From positions 1 to 20,852 of the IMG/VR virus record IMGVR_UViG_3300025840_000328: a stretch of DNA of 20,852 nucleotides. The stretch is one strand, 5' to 3'. The position numbers were made by a program, and so were the translations under genes. The notes under the pieces are model-generated. The model was given only the letters and a program-made list of their open reading frames with translations. It was not told the origin of the DNA and did not search any database. Numbering within the stretch: the first letter of the stretch is position 1; every line of letters starts with the position of its first letter. This document shows positions 1 through 7,342 of this stretch, in pieces. The stretch is from a virus.

Positions 1-21
1 GAGTCAGATGGCTTTTTGCTA

Positions 22-203
22 AGTGTCACGGCTTAACTCGTTGATGATCAGCGGATTACTTTATTAGGTGACACTATGACACTTGATATCAGCCTTTGTA
101 GATGGTGGATATATATATATATATATATTAAGTATATATGGTTATTATAAGGGAATAAGTGTGTTGTACAGACAAGGGTAGGGAGGAAGTGTCATCTGTC
201 ACT
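22..203. repeat. Inverted AGTGTCA(C/T) sites flanking an AT-rich tract
   Basis: The octamer AGTGTCAC/T occurs at 22-29 (+), 68-75 (-), 76-83 (-) and 188-195 (+). A weaker copy (CTGTCACT) lies at 196-203 (+). The two inner minus copies are tandem, and so are the two right-hand plus copies. The 9 bases ATGACACTT at 76-84 are exactly inverted at 187-195, with an AT-rich centre near 135. Chance would give only a few such heptamers in the whole window. Paired, inverted short sites around an AT tract suggest protein-binding sites: operator, replication iterons, integrase arm sites or transposase end sites. I cannot tell which. Confidence 0.5.
109..128. repeat. (AT)10 dinucleotide tract
   Basis: Ten uninterrupted AT units are followed by further AT-rich sequence (TTAAGTATATATGG, then TTATTATAAGG) up to about 151. 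The tract lies midway between the two inverted pairs of AGTGTCA sites. It would melt or bend easily. A TATTAT at 143-148 could serve as a -10 element, but no good -35 sits at the right distance, so I do not call a promoter. Confidence 0.7.
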
Positions 204-212
204 CAAGGCAAA

Positions 213-239
213 CCGGCATCCCCGGCATCCCTGGCATCC
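213..239. repeat. Three tandem copies of a 9-bp unit
   Basis: CCGGCATCC is present at 213-221 and 222-230, followed by CTGGCATCC at 231-239. If it were translated the period of nine would encode a three-residue repeat, but I find no believable coding frame here. It is likely a small slippage-prone tandem repeat. Confidence 0.8.
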
Positions 240-277
240 CCCCGCCGCTTTCGCTGCATCTTTGCGCGAAATAGAAG

Positions 278-374
278 GGGCCGGTAGCGTCCCGTTCTTT
301 CGAGAAAGGACACGGGAAGAACAAAGTAAAGAGGGGGGGGGTGCCCCCCCCCTCTTTCAAATAGGGCCGGTAGC
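278..374. repeat. Two hairpins between 11-bp direct repeats
   Basis: The 11 bases GGGCCGGTAGC occur at 278-288 and again at 364-374. Between them lie two stem-loops. The first, at 294-311, can form seven Watson-Crick pairs and one G-U pair around a two-base loop. The second, at 328-357, is a perfect 14-bp inverted repeat with a run of nine G, the two-base centre TG, and a run of nine C. No T-run follows either stem, so neither looks like a standard intrinsic terminator. The layout recalls a small palindromic (MITE/REP-like) element between target duplications, but that is inference. Confidence 0.6.
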
Positions 375-424
375 CATGAAAAAACGATCTTGCCTCACCG
401 ATAGAATGGGCCATATTTCCCATA

Positions 425-685
425 ATGGGAGTCATTCGCCGATCGAACGGAGGGCGTGGGAACCGTTTAACCTATCGCAGGTCGTTGCATTCGGTTGCTG
501 GTCATCAGTTGGCCTGTTCCCGCATCGAAATGAGTCTAGGCACTAGCGATCCCGGCGAGGCTCAAGCTCGAGCTCTATTGCTCGATCGGTTCGCGGCGAA
601 ACTCCAGCTCTTGCCAAATCATCCGGCATCCAACAATATCGGCGCCACTCACCCGCCAGTCCCGAGCAAACGAACCAATGATTGA
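425..685 (+). pseudogene. Short ORF resembling an integrase N-terminus, probably a remnant
   Basis: This 86-codon frame contains a stretch around residues 33-55 (IEMSLGTSDPGEAQARALLL) that is very like the N-terminal domain (DUF6538 type) of many tyrosine integrases, where a SLGT-x-D-x-x-EA signature precedes the core-binding domain. No catalytic domain (R...HxxR...Y) follows: the frame stops at 683-685, inside the start of the next gene (ATGATTGA). The residues just before the signature fit the family poorly. A neighbouring frame starting at ATG 376 reads V-G-L-F-P-H-R at the point where the family usually has a similar segment, so a frameshift near 520 is possible. It could be an integrase remnant or a small DNA-binding protein. 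The resemblance is from memory of the family. Confidence 0.35.
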
Positions 686-1532
686 GCGGCCCTTACCTTG
701 GCGAGAGGCCATCGATGTTCTGCGAAGGCGTTTGCCCCAGGGGAGCAAACGAACGGCCTCAGAATGGAGCAAGGAAGCCCAGGTGGTCAAAGATCGCGCG
801 TTTTTCTCGGCTCAGGTCGAATCCACGCGGTTTCTCGCTCGCGCGCGGAAATTCCTGCTTGATTTCATCGAGCATGAAACGGAGAACACACCCCGGGGAA
901 TTGCGTTGCGAGCGGACGGTCGAGCACGGTTCGTCAATGAGATGGCAGAATTTGCGATCCGCGAAGGACTTGGCCCGATCGGCATCCCGGCCGATGCGGT
1001 TGATCAAACAGACATCACCGACATCCGATCGGAGGCGCGCCTGCGCCTCATTTTCGACACGCAAACCCGGCAATCAGTCGGGTATGGCTGGTATAAGCAA
1101 GGACTCGATCCAGAGATTCTGGAGGCGTGGCCGGCCGCTCGGTTCATCCGTTATCCTGGGTCTAAAACCTATCGACCCAGGCATGCGCGTCACGAGGGCG
1201 ATATACGGTTAAAAACCGATAATGAGTATTGGGCATTGTATCAGAACGCAGAAGAGATCGGCGGTTTCGAAACGCCCTACGAGCCCTACGGATTCAACTC
1301 AAACATGGGTCAGGAGGACGTGAGCCGGGAGGAAGCCATTCAAGTCGGGCTGATCAAGGAAAGCACAAACGTCTCTCCTCCAAAGAAAACACCGTCGTTT
1401 AATGATAATTTGAGAGCATCGCTAAACGGGATCGATCCTGATTTACGCGCACAGTTGGCCAAAGAATTGGGCGTGAAAACGCCACGAAAACGCGACTACA
1501 TCAAGCCCCCGAAATCAAATGCCAGCAGCTAA
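678..1532 (+). CDS. Minor head protein, Mu gpF-like
   Basis: This 284-residue protein probably belongs to the Mu gpF / SPP1 gp7-like minor head family, which sits near the portal inside the capsid. The N-terminus has the family's P-x-x-E-A-I-D-x-L pattern (residues 6-14), followed by the usual stretch where the protein is delivered to the head (K-D-R-A-F-F around 38-43). The middle reads S-E-A-R-L-R-L-I-F-D-T-Q-T-R-Q-S-x-G-Y-G (about 117-136), which is the conserved core. Further on, PYEPYGFNSNMGQEDVSREE (about 200-219) ends the domain. A basic, low-complexity tail (K-T-P-R-K-R-D-Y) follows. The start overlaps the preceding short ORF, and the end overlaps the small terminase gene by 14 bases. 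The position upstream of the terminase is unlike Mu, where gpF follows the portal. Confidence 0.65.
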   Translation: MIERPLPWREAIDVLRRRLPQGSKRTASEWSKEAQVVKDRAFFSAQVESTRFLARARKFLLDFIEHETENTPRGIALRADGRARFVNEMAEFAIREGLGPIGIPADAVDQTDITDIRSEARLRLIFDTQTRQSVGYGWYKQGLDPEILEAWPAARFIRYPGSKTYRPRHARHEGDIRLKTDNEYWALYQNAEEIGGFETPYEPYGFNSNMGQEDVSREEAIQVGLIKESTNVSPPKKTPSFNDNLRASLNGIDPDLRAQLAKELGVKTPRKRDYIKPPKSNASS

Positions 1533-1920
1533 AAAGCCGGTTCCTGCGAAAGCGCGAAAGGAAACTACTGAAAAGGTCAAGACTGGCCGACCGTTGGCCG
1601 TGGTAGATGAAGAGCAAGTTTACAAGCTCAGCCAGTTTGGCTGTACCTACGAAGAGATCGGCAGTTTCTTTGACGTCAATGGTGACACGATCCGGCGCCG
1701 TTTTGCGGACACTGTTGCAAAAGGGCGAGATCATTTGAAAAGAGTGATTCGGAAAAAACAGGTCGAGTTAGCTATGCATGGAGATCGAACAATGTTGATC
1801 TGGCTAGGCAAACAGTTGCTAGGCCAAAGCGAACCGGCGTTGATACAGCAGACCAACAATGTTGTGCAAGTGACTGAAGATCCCAAGAAACGATTGGAAC
1901 GCTGGAAATCTAATCTTTGA
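1519..1920 (+). CDS. Phage terminase small subunit
   Basis: A 133-residue DNA-recognition subunit of the packaging motor. After a basic, Lys/Ala-rich N-terminus (1-24) comes a helix-turn-helix: Q-V-Y-K-L-S-Q-F-G-C-T-Y-E-E-I-G-S-F-F-D-V-N-G-D-T-I-x-R-R (about 33-61). The C-terminal half carries the family's L-A-M-H-G-D-R-T-M-L-I-W-L-G-K-Q-L-L-G-Q signature (about 84-103), frequent in terminase small subunits of Mu-like and other prophages. It overlaps the upstream gene by 14 bases and runs into the large subunit through a TTGA overlap, so the two are probably translationally coupled. Confidence 0.85.
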   Translation: MPAAKKPVPAKARKETTEKVKTGRPLAVVDEEQVYKLSQFGCTYEEIGSFFDVNGDTIRRRFADTVAKGRDHLKRVIRKKQVELAMHGDRTMLIWLGKQLLGQSEPALIQQTNNVVQVTEDPKKRLERWKSNL

Positions 1921-3248
1921 AAGAGGACGCGTCCCCGTTAGACCTGCTCTTGCCGTATCAGCGGGCTTGGGTCAACGATCCAGCTCGGTTCAAGATCGGT
2001 TTAATGTCTCGCCAAGTTGGCAAGTCGTTAGGGTGCGCATTTGAGTGCGTCCATGATGCAAGCTTGACCGGCAACGATTGGCTGATTTTTTCTGCCGGCG
2101 AACGACAAGCAAAAGAGTTCATCTCAAAGGTAGGTAACGTTGCCTTAATGTATTCGGAAGGGCTCGAGGTGGCGCGACCAGACGTTAAAGTTTCAGAAGT
2201 TAAACTTTGGAACGGCGCCCGCATAACTGGTCTGCCAAGCAATCCGGCAACTGCTCGAGGCTATAGCCGTTCTGTCATCCTCGATGAGGCGGCTTTCCAT
2301 GAGCAACCAGACGAGCTCTGGAGAGCGGTTTTCCCGATCATCACAAACCCGCTGAAAGGAGATTTGAAGGTGCGCATCATATCAACGCCAGCCGGGAAGA
2401 ACAATCTGTTTTATCGGTTATGGAGTGGCGAAGGAATGGTCAAGGGTGGGCCGTGGTCACGTCACAAGATCGACGTTTATGATGCGGTAAAGGCCGGGTT
2501 GGATCTAAACGTAGAGGAATTGCGCACTGCATTGGACGACCCTGATGGATGGGCTCAAGAATACGAGTGTGAGTTCCTCGAGGAAGCCACACAGCTTTTC
2601 CCTTATGAACTCATCGAGCATTGCACCGACGATCGGGCTACGGTCGAAAGCGCATTACCGAGGAAGGAACATATCATCCGATATGGTGGAGGCGACATCG
2701 GCCGGCATCGGGATCTATCGTGTTCCTGGCTATTGAATAGGGACACGCGCGATCCAGACGGACCGCTAGTCACCGAGGAAGTCGTCACGATGGAGCGGGT
2801 TGATTTCTCGACGCAACAAAAGATTTTCGGGGACCGGATCATCCGGTCGAGTCGGTTCGCGATCGATGCCACCGGGATCGGCGAGGAAACGGCCGAGCGA
2901 TTGACCATGAAATATGGGGAAGGCCGAGTGGATGCGTGCAAGCTGACGGCTGAGTTCAAAGGGAAGCTTTTCCCGGCCCTGAAGGATGCCATGCAGCGCC
3001 GAGCGGTCCTTATCCCAAGGAATGAGAAAATCCGCAAAAGCCTCGCGAGCGTCCAAAAAACGGTTTCCCAAGGAGGAACGATCCGCTATGTGGCAGCGCA
3101 CACTGCGGACGGGCACGCGGATGAGGCTTGCGCGCTGGCGTTGGCGGTTTGGGCGGCGAGAAGCCCAACGGGTGCCATTTCGGCGACGCAGGCCCGACAG
3201 ATCAAATCGCCGAAACCGCTTTTCCAGGCCCAACGATACAGGTTTTAG
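1917..3248 (+). CDS. Phage terminase large subunit, Mu gp28-like
   Basis: The 443-residue motor ATPase and nuclease that packages DNA into the prohead. The Walker A motif is SRQVGKS at residues 31-37, Walker B plus catalytic Glu is VILDEAA at 120-126, and the coupling motif is ISTPAGKNN at 155-163. The nuclease domain shows the expected three acidic sites: GGGDIG (Asp260), IDATGIG (Asp318) and HADEA (Asp402). The start is TTG 1917, overlapping the small-subunit stop. The next in-frame ATG is residue 30, immediately before Walker A, and would remove the N-terminal segment (LLPYQRAW) that such enzymes carry, so TTG is preferred. Length and motif spacing fit an intact protein. Confidence 0.9.
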   Translation: MKEDASPLDLLLPYQRAWVNDPARFKIGLMSRQVGKSLGCAFECVHDASLTGNDWLIFSAGERQAKEFISKVGNVALMYSEGLEVARPDVKVSEVKLWNGARITGLPSNPATARGYSRSVILDEAAFHEQPDELWRAVFPIITNPLKGDLKVRIISTPAGKNNLFYRLWSGEGMVKGGPWSRHKIDVYDAVKAGLDLNVEELRTALDDPDGWAQEYECEFLEEATQLFPYELIEHCTDDRATVESALPRKEHIIRYGGGDIGRHRDLSCSWLLNRDTRDPDGPLVTEEVVTMERVDFSTQQKIFGDRIIRSSRFAIDATGIGEETAERLTMKYGEGRVDACKLTAEFKGKLFPALKDAMQRRAVLIPRNEKIRKSLASVQKTVSQGGTIRYVAAHTADGHADEACALALAVWAARSPTGAISATQARQIKSPKPLFQAQRYRF

Positions 3249-3297
3249 TGCCCACAATTATCTGTTTCAGCCGGCGGTTTGCGGGTTATAAAGAGGG

Positions 3298-4740
3298 ATG
3301 GTCAAGTTCATCGATTTCAATTTAGTCTCTTCGATCGTGGCGGGGGACTATTTCGTCGGGCACAATGCATCGAGCAATGGAGAGCTCCGTGCTACGGCGC
3401 AGAATATCGCTTCCGATTTTGCGACCATGATTCGACCGACCTGGGCGCAATCGCTGACGGATTTTCGGGGGATTGATTTAGATGTAACGAACACAGCGAG
3501 CGGGGCCGGTTCATTGCTCATGCGACTGGCAGTCGGCGGCGTGGACAAATTCACCGTCGACCTTGATGGCAACCTGAGCACGTCGGGGGATTTCTCGATC
3601 GGTTCGCCGTTGGTGTTGGATGGCAACACATCATTGACCAATGACGGTTCGACGATCGAGCTGGGTGACAATGCGCTGACGGAAACGCATCTATTTGGCA
3701 ACGTCGGCATTGGGACTACGTCGCCTGCGTCCCTGTTAGACCTTAAGGGGAATTTTAGACAACTTACGTTAGGAGATACGGGCCAATCGGGAGCCATCGC
3801 ATTTAGACGCGCCACGGACGGAGCTGTGACATCGTATGTGGGCTATTCCGGAGCGACAGAGAACGCCGTTTTTGAAATTCGCCCAGGTGGGGGCTCTGCC
3901 GAGCTACGGTTAGGTGGGAGTACAGTTAGCTCGTTTACGACTCTTTACGGGGGCGCGGCAGAGGCAATACGCATCGACTCCAGCGGCTACGTCGGCATCG
4001 GGACTACGAGTCCTGAATTCGCACTAGACGTGTCTGGTGATATTCAGATCGCCGATTCCGAGCCTCGTCTATTTTTCAAAGAGACGGACCAAGCAGATGA
4101 TGTCTGGTGGTTTCAAATGCTAGGTGGCGATTTATTTATTGAGCCAGAGGACACCGATGCGCTGTTGCGAATTCGCAACGTCGCTAATCAGACTGTTTTC
4201 GCTGTTGATACCTCCAGCGGAAACGTCGGCATTGGGACTGCGAGTCCAGCGGCTGCTTTGGACGTCAGCGGAGATATTGCGTTAGACGGCGAAATCCTAA
4301 ATTCCTACGGATCTTTAGAGGTCGAAAGCAACTCGACAGACATCACGATTTCGGGGACAGACACAGCTTTCGGCGCGAATGCTGCTCAACTTCTCGTATT
4401 CGATACGAACGGCCCCAGCAACGGTACTACCCCCGACCACACCCAGGACCACATAACAATCGATGAGGCAGGCACTTACCTGATTAGTTTCTCAGTCTCT
4501 TTTTCTGGCGGATCTGCTGATACAATTTCAGCGGCCTTTTTCATAAACAACAAGACCACCCAGCTTGGATCTCGGATGACCAGAAAACTTGGGACAGGGG
4601 GGAGCGTTGGGAGTGCCAGCCACTTAGCTATAGCCACGCTTGCGGCTACTGATACCGTCGAGGTTTGGTTTCAAAACGAATCGGCTACTGCAAACATAAC
4701 GGTTGAGGATGCTTGTCTCTCAGTCGCAAAACTCGGATAA
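3298..4740 (+). CDS. Tail-fibre-like protein with C1q/TNF-like C-terminus
   Basis: A 480-residue adhesive appendage. The motif VGIGT(T/A)SP, followed by a LD(V/L)xG(D/N) element, occurs three times, starting at residues 136, 232 and 310. This repeat is common in phage and bacterial trimeric fibres. Residues 360-480 resemble a C1q/TNF-type jelly-roll: it has the pattern I-T-I-D-E-A-G-T-Y-L-I-S-F-S-V-S-F, a central F-F-I-N-N, and a final V-E-V-W-F-Q-N, and such domains form trimeric tips. There is no signal peptide and no catalytic motif. The gene sits between terminase and portal, an unusual place for a fibre. A GAGGG directly abuts the ATG, closer than a normal Shine-Dalgarno. It may decorate the head or the tail; the sequence does not settle this. 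Confidence 0.65.
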   Translation: MVKFIDFNLVSSIVAGDYFVGHNASSNGELRATAQNIASDFATMIRPTWAQSLTDFRGIDLDVTNTASGAGSLLMRLAVGGVDKFTVDLDGNLSTSGDFSIGSPLVLDGNTSLTNDGSTIELGDNALTETHLFGNVGIGTTSPASLLDLKGNFRQLTLGDTGQSGAIAFRRATDGAVTSYVGYSGATENAVFEIRPGGGSAELRLGGSTVSSFTTLYGGAAEAIRIDSSGYVGIGTTSPEFALDVSGDIQIADSEPRLFFKETDQADDVWWFQMLGGDLFIEPEDTDALLRIRNVANQTVFAVDTSSGNVGIGTASPAAALDVSGDIALDGEILNSYGSLEVESNSTDITISGTDTAFGANAAQLLVFDTNGPSNGTTPDHTQDHITIDEAGTYLISFSVSFSGGSADTISAAFFINNKTTQLGSRMTRKLGTGGSVGSASHLAIATLAATDTVEVWFQNESATANITVEDACLSVAKLG

Positions 4741-4742
4741 TT

Positions 4743-5099
4743 ATGCCAGTACCACTAGATACACCAGTTAACCGAGAAGCCCAACCGGCGAAGGAATTCG
4801 CCAGCGCATGGTTTTCTCGGATCACCATCAACGCGCCTACTCCGTCCGACAAGGGCTTGGTGCGTATCAATGTTGCCGCCTACGATGCAGCCAGCGGGGA
4901 GGTGCTCACCGACTCCGACGGTAATCCCAAATTCATCAAGCGAATTTCAACTAACGACCTGTCGGACGCTGCGGCGAATGTCCCAGAGGTTGCAACTGCA
5001 TACGCTGCCATCATCGCTGCCATTCCAGCGCTGGAAGCCTACGAGGAGGCCAAGGCTGCAACGCCTGAACCTGAGCTTGAGCCTGAGCCTGAGGAATAG
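4743..5099 (+). CDS. Small acidic-tailed protein downstream of the fibre
   Basis: I do not recognise this 118-residue protein. The start at 4743 is chosen because it lies two bases after the fibre stop; an in-frame ATG at 4713 would add ten residues that overlap the fibre gene. The N-terminal two-thirds look like a compact fold with a basic strand (G-L-V-R-I-N-V-A-A-Y-D) and an Ala-rich helix. The C-terminus ends in a Pro/Glu repeat (PEPELEPEPEE). Its tight spacing to the fibre suggests a partner, such as an assembly helper or attachment protein, but that is inference. Confidence 0.55.
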   Translation: MPVPLDTPVNREAQPAKEFASAWFSRITINAPTPSDKGLVRINVAAYDAASGEVLTDSDGNPKFIKRISTNDLSDAAANVPEVATAYAAIIAAIPALEAYEEAKAATPEPELEPEPEE

Positions 5100-5104
5100 T
5101 CTCT

Positions 5105-5548
5105 ATGCTTGCTGAGATCGATTTGACTCAAATAGTGGTCAGTCTGTTCACCTTGTTAGGGGTAATAGTGACTTCATATTTTTCATTTCGATCCCACCGC
5201 ACGACTCGGGAGGTAAACGATGCCGTGAACAATGTTCACAAGACAGGAGGAGAACGGATTTATGATCTGGTTCTCAACAACGCCAAAGCGGCCCAGAAGG
5301 TCCAAGATGGGCTCGACCATGTCCATGAAAAAACCGATGAGCTTCTGGAGTGGAAACGTTCTTACGCAAATAGCCCGTGGAATTCAGGCGCCGGCGTGCA
5401 AGAATGGCTGAAGGATTACAACCGGACCTTGAAAGAGTTGAAGTGCGGTCATCGCCCGTGCTCTCCCCATCAAGACACAGCTAGAATTTTCGCCAAACCA
5501 AACCCAATGGCGGACACTGAAAAACAAAATGGAAAATCCAACGATTGA
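5105..5548 (+). CDS. Single-span membrane protein with coiled coil, holin-like
   Basis: A 147-residue protein with one N-terminal hydrophobic segment (residues 8-28, I-V-V-S-L-F-T-L-L-G-V-I-V-T-S-Y-F-S-F) followed by a basic turn (R-S-H-R-T-T-R). A long helical, charged stretch to about residue 85 is probably a coiled coil. The pattern V-N-N-V-H-K-T-G-G-E-R-I-Y-D recalls the DUF2746-type membrane proteins of actinobacteriophages that lie near lysis genes. Two Cys (C-G-H-R-P-C, around 114-119) follow. A holin, a spanin-like component or a membrane anchor are all possible. It overlaps the next gene by 20 bases. Confidence 0.55.
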   Translation: MLAEIDLTQIVVSLFTLLGVIVTSYFSFRSHRTTREVNDAVNNVHKTGGERIYDLVLNNAKAAQKVQDGLDHVHEKTDELLEWKRSYANSPWNSGAGVQEWLKDYNRTLKELKCGHRPCSPHQDTARIFAKPNPMADTEKQNGKSND

Positions 5549-5723
5549 ACTAAACGCAACCGAGACTCAAAACCTATTGGCGGCTTTGGATCTCATGAGC
5601 AAAGACCAGCAGGTCGGTGGGCTCAAATCGATGCAAGCGATCTTCCCGCTTGCTGCGAAGTTGTCGCAGCACGGCGTCGCGCTGCAAGAAGCCACGCCAT
5701 CGGCCGATCCTAACGAGGAATAG
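5529..5723 (+). CDS. Small hypothetical protein before the portal gene
   Basis: A 64-residue soluble protein I do not recognise. It has a predicted amphipathic helix (T-E-T-Q-N-L-L-A-A-L-D-L-M) and a second one (K-L-S-Q-H-G-V-A-L-Q), then a short acidic tail. It overlaps the membrane-protein gene by 20 bases and stops five bases before the portal start, so it is well placed in the operon. No function can be assigned. Confidence 0.5.
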   Translation: MENPTIELNATETQNLLAALDLMSKDQQVGGLKSMQAIFPLAAKLSQHGVALQEATPSADPNEE

Positions 5724-5728
5724 AACAA

Positions 5729-7342
5729 ATGGACACGCAAGCCCCTACCCGAATTTCCGCGCCTGTAATCAATCCCACCGCATGGGATAGGTTACAGCAT
5801 TTGATCAATCGAACGATGGCCCCGCATTCGGTAGAGTCCATCCTTCAAAGTGCGATCAATGGGGATTTGAGGGATCAGGGGCTTGTGTTCCTGGCCATGA
5901 TGGACACATGGCCAAGGTTGCAGAAGTGCATCAACGAAGTGGCCGGCGCCGTGGCGTCCGCGCCATTGACGCTCGAGCCGTTTTCGTTGCGTGGCGAGGA
6001 TGCCGCAGATTCGGCGACAGAAGCCGCTGCGAGCGTGGAGGATGCTCTGGCGAGTTTGACTCCCGATCCTACAAGATCGCATGAGTGCGATTTCGAGGGG
6101 CTGTTGGAGCGAATGACACACGGTTACTACGCCGGGCATTCGGTTTCAGAGATTTATTATCACCCCAATGAATCGCCGAGAGCGTTTCGCGTCCTCGATT
6201 CTAGGTATTATTCGTACCCTAGAGATCAACGGTCAGAAGATCGCTTGATGCTCAACCCGTCGGGGCACTACAACGGGCACCTGGAAGATTTCTCTAACTA
6301 TCCCGGCCGGTTCGTGGTCGGCATCAATTCCGGGCATCTAGGTCATGCGTCAGTGTCGGCGCCTCTTCGCTCATTGGTTCAATGGTGGATGGCATCGCAT
6401 TTCGGGCTTAAATGGATGTTGGAGTTTGCGCAGACGTTTGGAACGCCGATTCGTTGGGCTACCTATCCTAATGGGGATGACTGCGCGATGAATGCAGTTT
6501 CTGAAATGCTCGACACGATGGGGCTGTTGGGTTGGGGCGCATTCCCCGAGGGGACGACTCTCGACGTTAAAGAATCGAGCAAATCGGCCGGTGATCTTCC
6601 GCAGAAAGCGTTGATTGAGATGGCCGACAGACAGGTAGACATCGCGATCCTGGGTCAATCACTAACGACCGACGTGGCTGACAGTGGCTCGAGGGCGTTA
6701 GGCGATGTCCATGCAAGCGTTCGCAAGGATGCGATCAATTCTGTGGCGAATTGGGCGTTGCGCGTTCTAAATAGCCAGCTCATCCCCGCACTGCTCCCTG
6801 AGAATGGTCTAGAGCTCCCCAGGTTTAAATTGAATTGGCCTGAGATTTCGGATGAAAAAGCCTTGGCTGAACGTGACGAAATCTTGTTAGCGCGCATGAA
6901 ACTGCCAGTCGCAAAATCCTGGCTTTATGGCCGTCATAATGTGCCGGAGCCAGAAGAGGGTGAAGAGCTTTTTTCTATTGCGCCTCCCACACCCGAGCCT
7001 GAGGCCGAGCCTGCTGCGGTCGAGGCGCAACAAGCGAGCGGGGGGAGGATGGTCATGAACCGGCCGGTTGTTGATCAATTGACCGATGCGGTGATGGAAT
7101 CCGTTTCTGGCGAAGCGGCCGTTTTTCTGGCGGGGGTTCGCCCGACTTTTCGACGATTGGTGGCAACTGCACTCGATGGGAGCATTTCGGATGCGGACTT
7201 TATAGCAACGCTTGATTCGGTCGCTCTATCGATCCCAGAGATGCGCAGTGAGCTGAACACCGAAAGCCTCCAGCGAGCGCTAGAAGAGGCGATAGGGTCA
7301 GGCATGCTGGCAGGTGCCGGCGAGCGAGTGATTTCAAGATGA
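5729..7342 (+). CDS. Phage portal protein, Mu gp29-like (DUF935)
   Basis: A 537-residue portal of the DUF935 family, which forms the ring at one capsid vertex through which DNA passes. Recognisable family features in order are: the L-Q-K-C-I-N-E-V-A-G-A-V near 65-76; L-L-E-R-M-T-H-G-Y-Y-A-G-H-S-V-S-E-I-Y-Y (about 125-144); the region P-L-R-S-L-V-Q-W-W-M-A-S-H-F-G-L-K-W-M-L-E-F-A-Q-T-F-G-T-P-I (about 212-241); and the A-I-L-G-Q-S-L-T-T-D-V-A segment (about 304-315). A Pro/Glu/Ala-rich linker (about 412-430) separates a C-terminal helical extension. The end overlaps the gpG-like gene by ATGA. In Mu the portal follows the terminase directly, but here four genes intervene. Confidence 0.88.
   Translation: MDTQAPTRISAPVINPTAWDRLQHLINRTMAPHSVESILQSAINGDLRDQGLVFLAMMDTWPRLQKCINEVAGAVASAPLTLEPFSLRGEDAADSATEAAASVEDALASLTPDPTRSHECDFEGLLERMTHGYYAGHSVSEIYYHPNESPRAFRVLDSRYYSYPRDQRSEDRLMLNPSGHYNGHLEDFSNYPGRFVVGINSGHLGHASVSAPLRSLVQWWMASHFGLKWMLEFAQTFGTPIRWATYPNGDDCAMNAVSEMLDTMGLLGWGAFPEGTTLDVKESSKSAGDLPQKALIEMADRQVDIAILGQSLTTDVADSGSRALGDVHASVRKDAINSVANWALRVLNSQLIPALLPENGLELPRFKLNWPEISDEKALAERDEILLARMKLPVAKSWLYGRHNVPEPEEGEELFSIAPPTPEPEAEPAAVEAQQASGGRMVMNRPVVDQLTDAVMESVSGEAAVFLAGVRPTFRRLVATALDGSISDADFIATLDSVALSIPEMRSELNTESLQRALEEAIGSGMLAGAGERVISR

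Larger units (their letters stand above)
1..424. other. Non-coding left region with repeats, no convincing gene
   Basis: I find no credible gene in this stretch. Short open frames cross it, but their low-complexity proteins (Gly/Pro runs made by the G9/C9 tract) look spurious. The first bases read E-S-D-G-F-L-L-S-V-T-A-stop in frame 1, which could be the tail of an upstream gene, but eleven residues are too few to judge. The region holds inverted AGTGTCA sites, an (AT)10 tract, three 9-bp tandem repeats and two hairpins between 11-bp direct repeats, each listed separately. Such density is typical of a control, origin or attachment region next to the start of a phage late operon. Confidence 0.6.

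Noticed and set aside
143-148. TATTAT as a promoter -10
   Set aside because: No acceptable -35 at 16-18 bases upstream, and AT-rich sequence produces such hexamers by chance.
328-357. G9/C9 stem-loop as a transcription terminator
   Set aside because: No U-run follows on either strand; it is treated as a structural repeat instead.
262-546. 94-codon plus frame across the hairpin region
   Set aside because: Its Gly/Pro run comes from the G9/C9 hairpin and it has no known domain. Only its part after ATG 376 could matter, as the pre-frameshift half of the integrase remnant.
682-1212. 176-codon alternative frame inside the minor head gene
   Set aside because: Composition is Arg/Ser-rich with no domain. 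The overlapping 284-codon frame has the gpF-like pattern.
2603-3257. Minus-strand frames of 144 and 163 codons over the terminase
   Set aside because: Terminase motifs on the plus strand cover the same bases; the minus frames lack domains.
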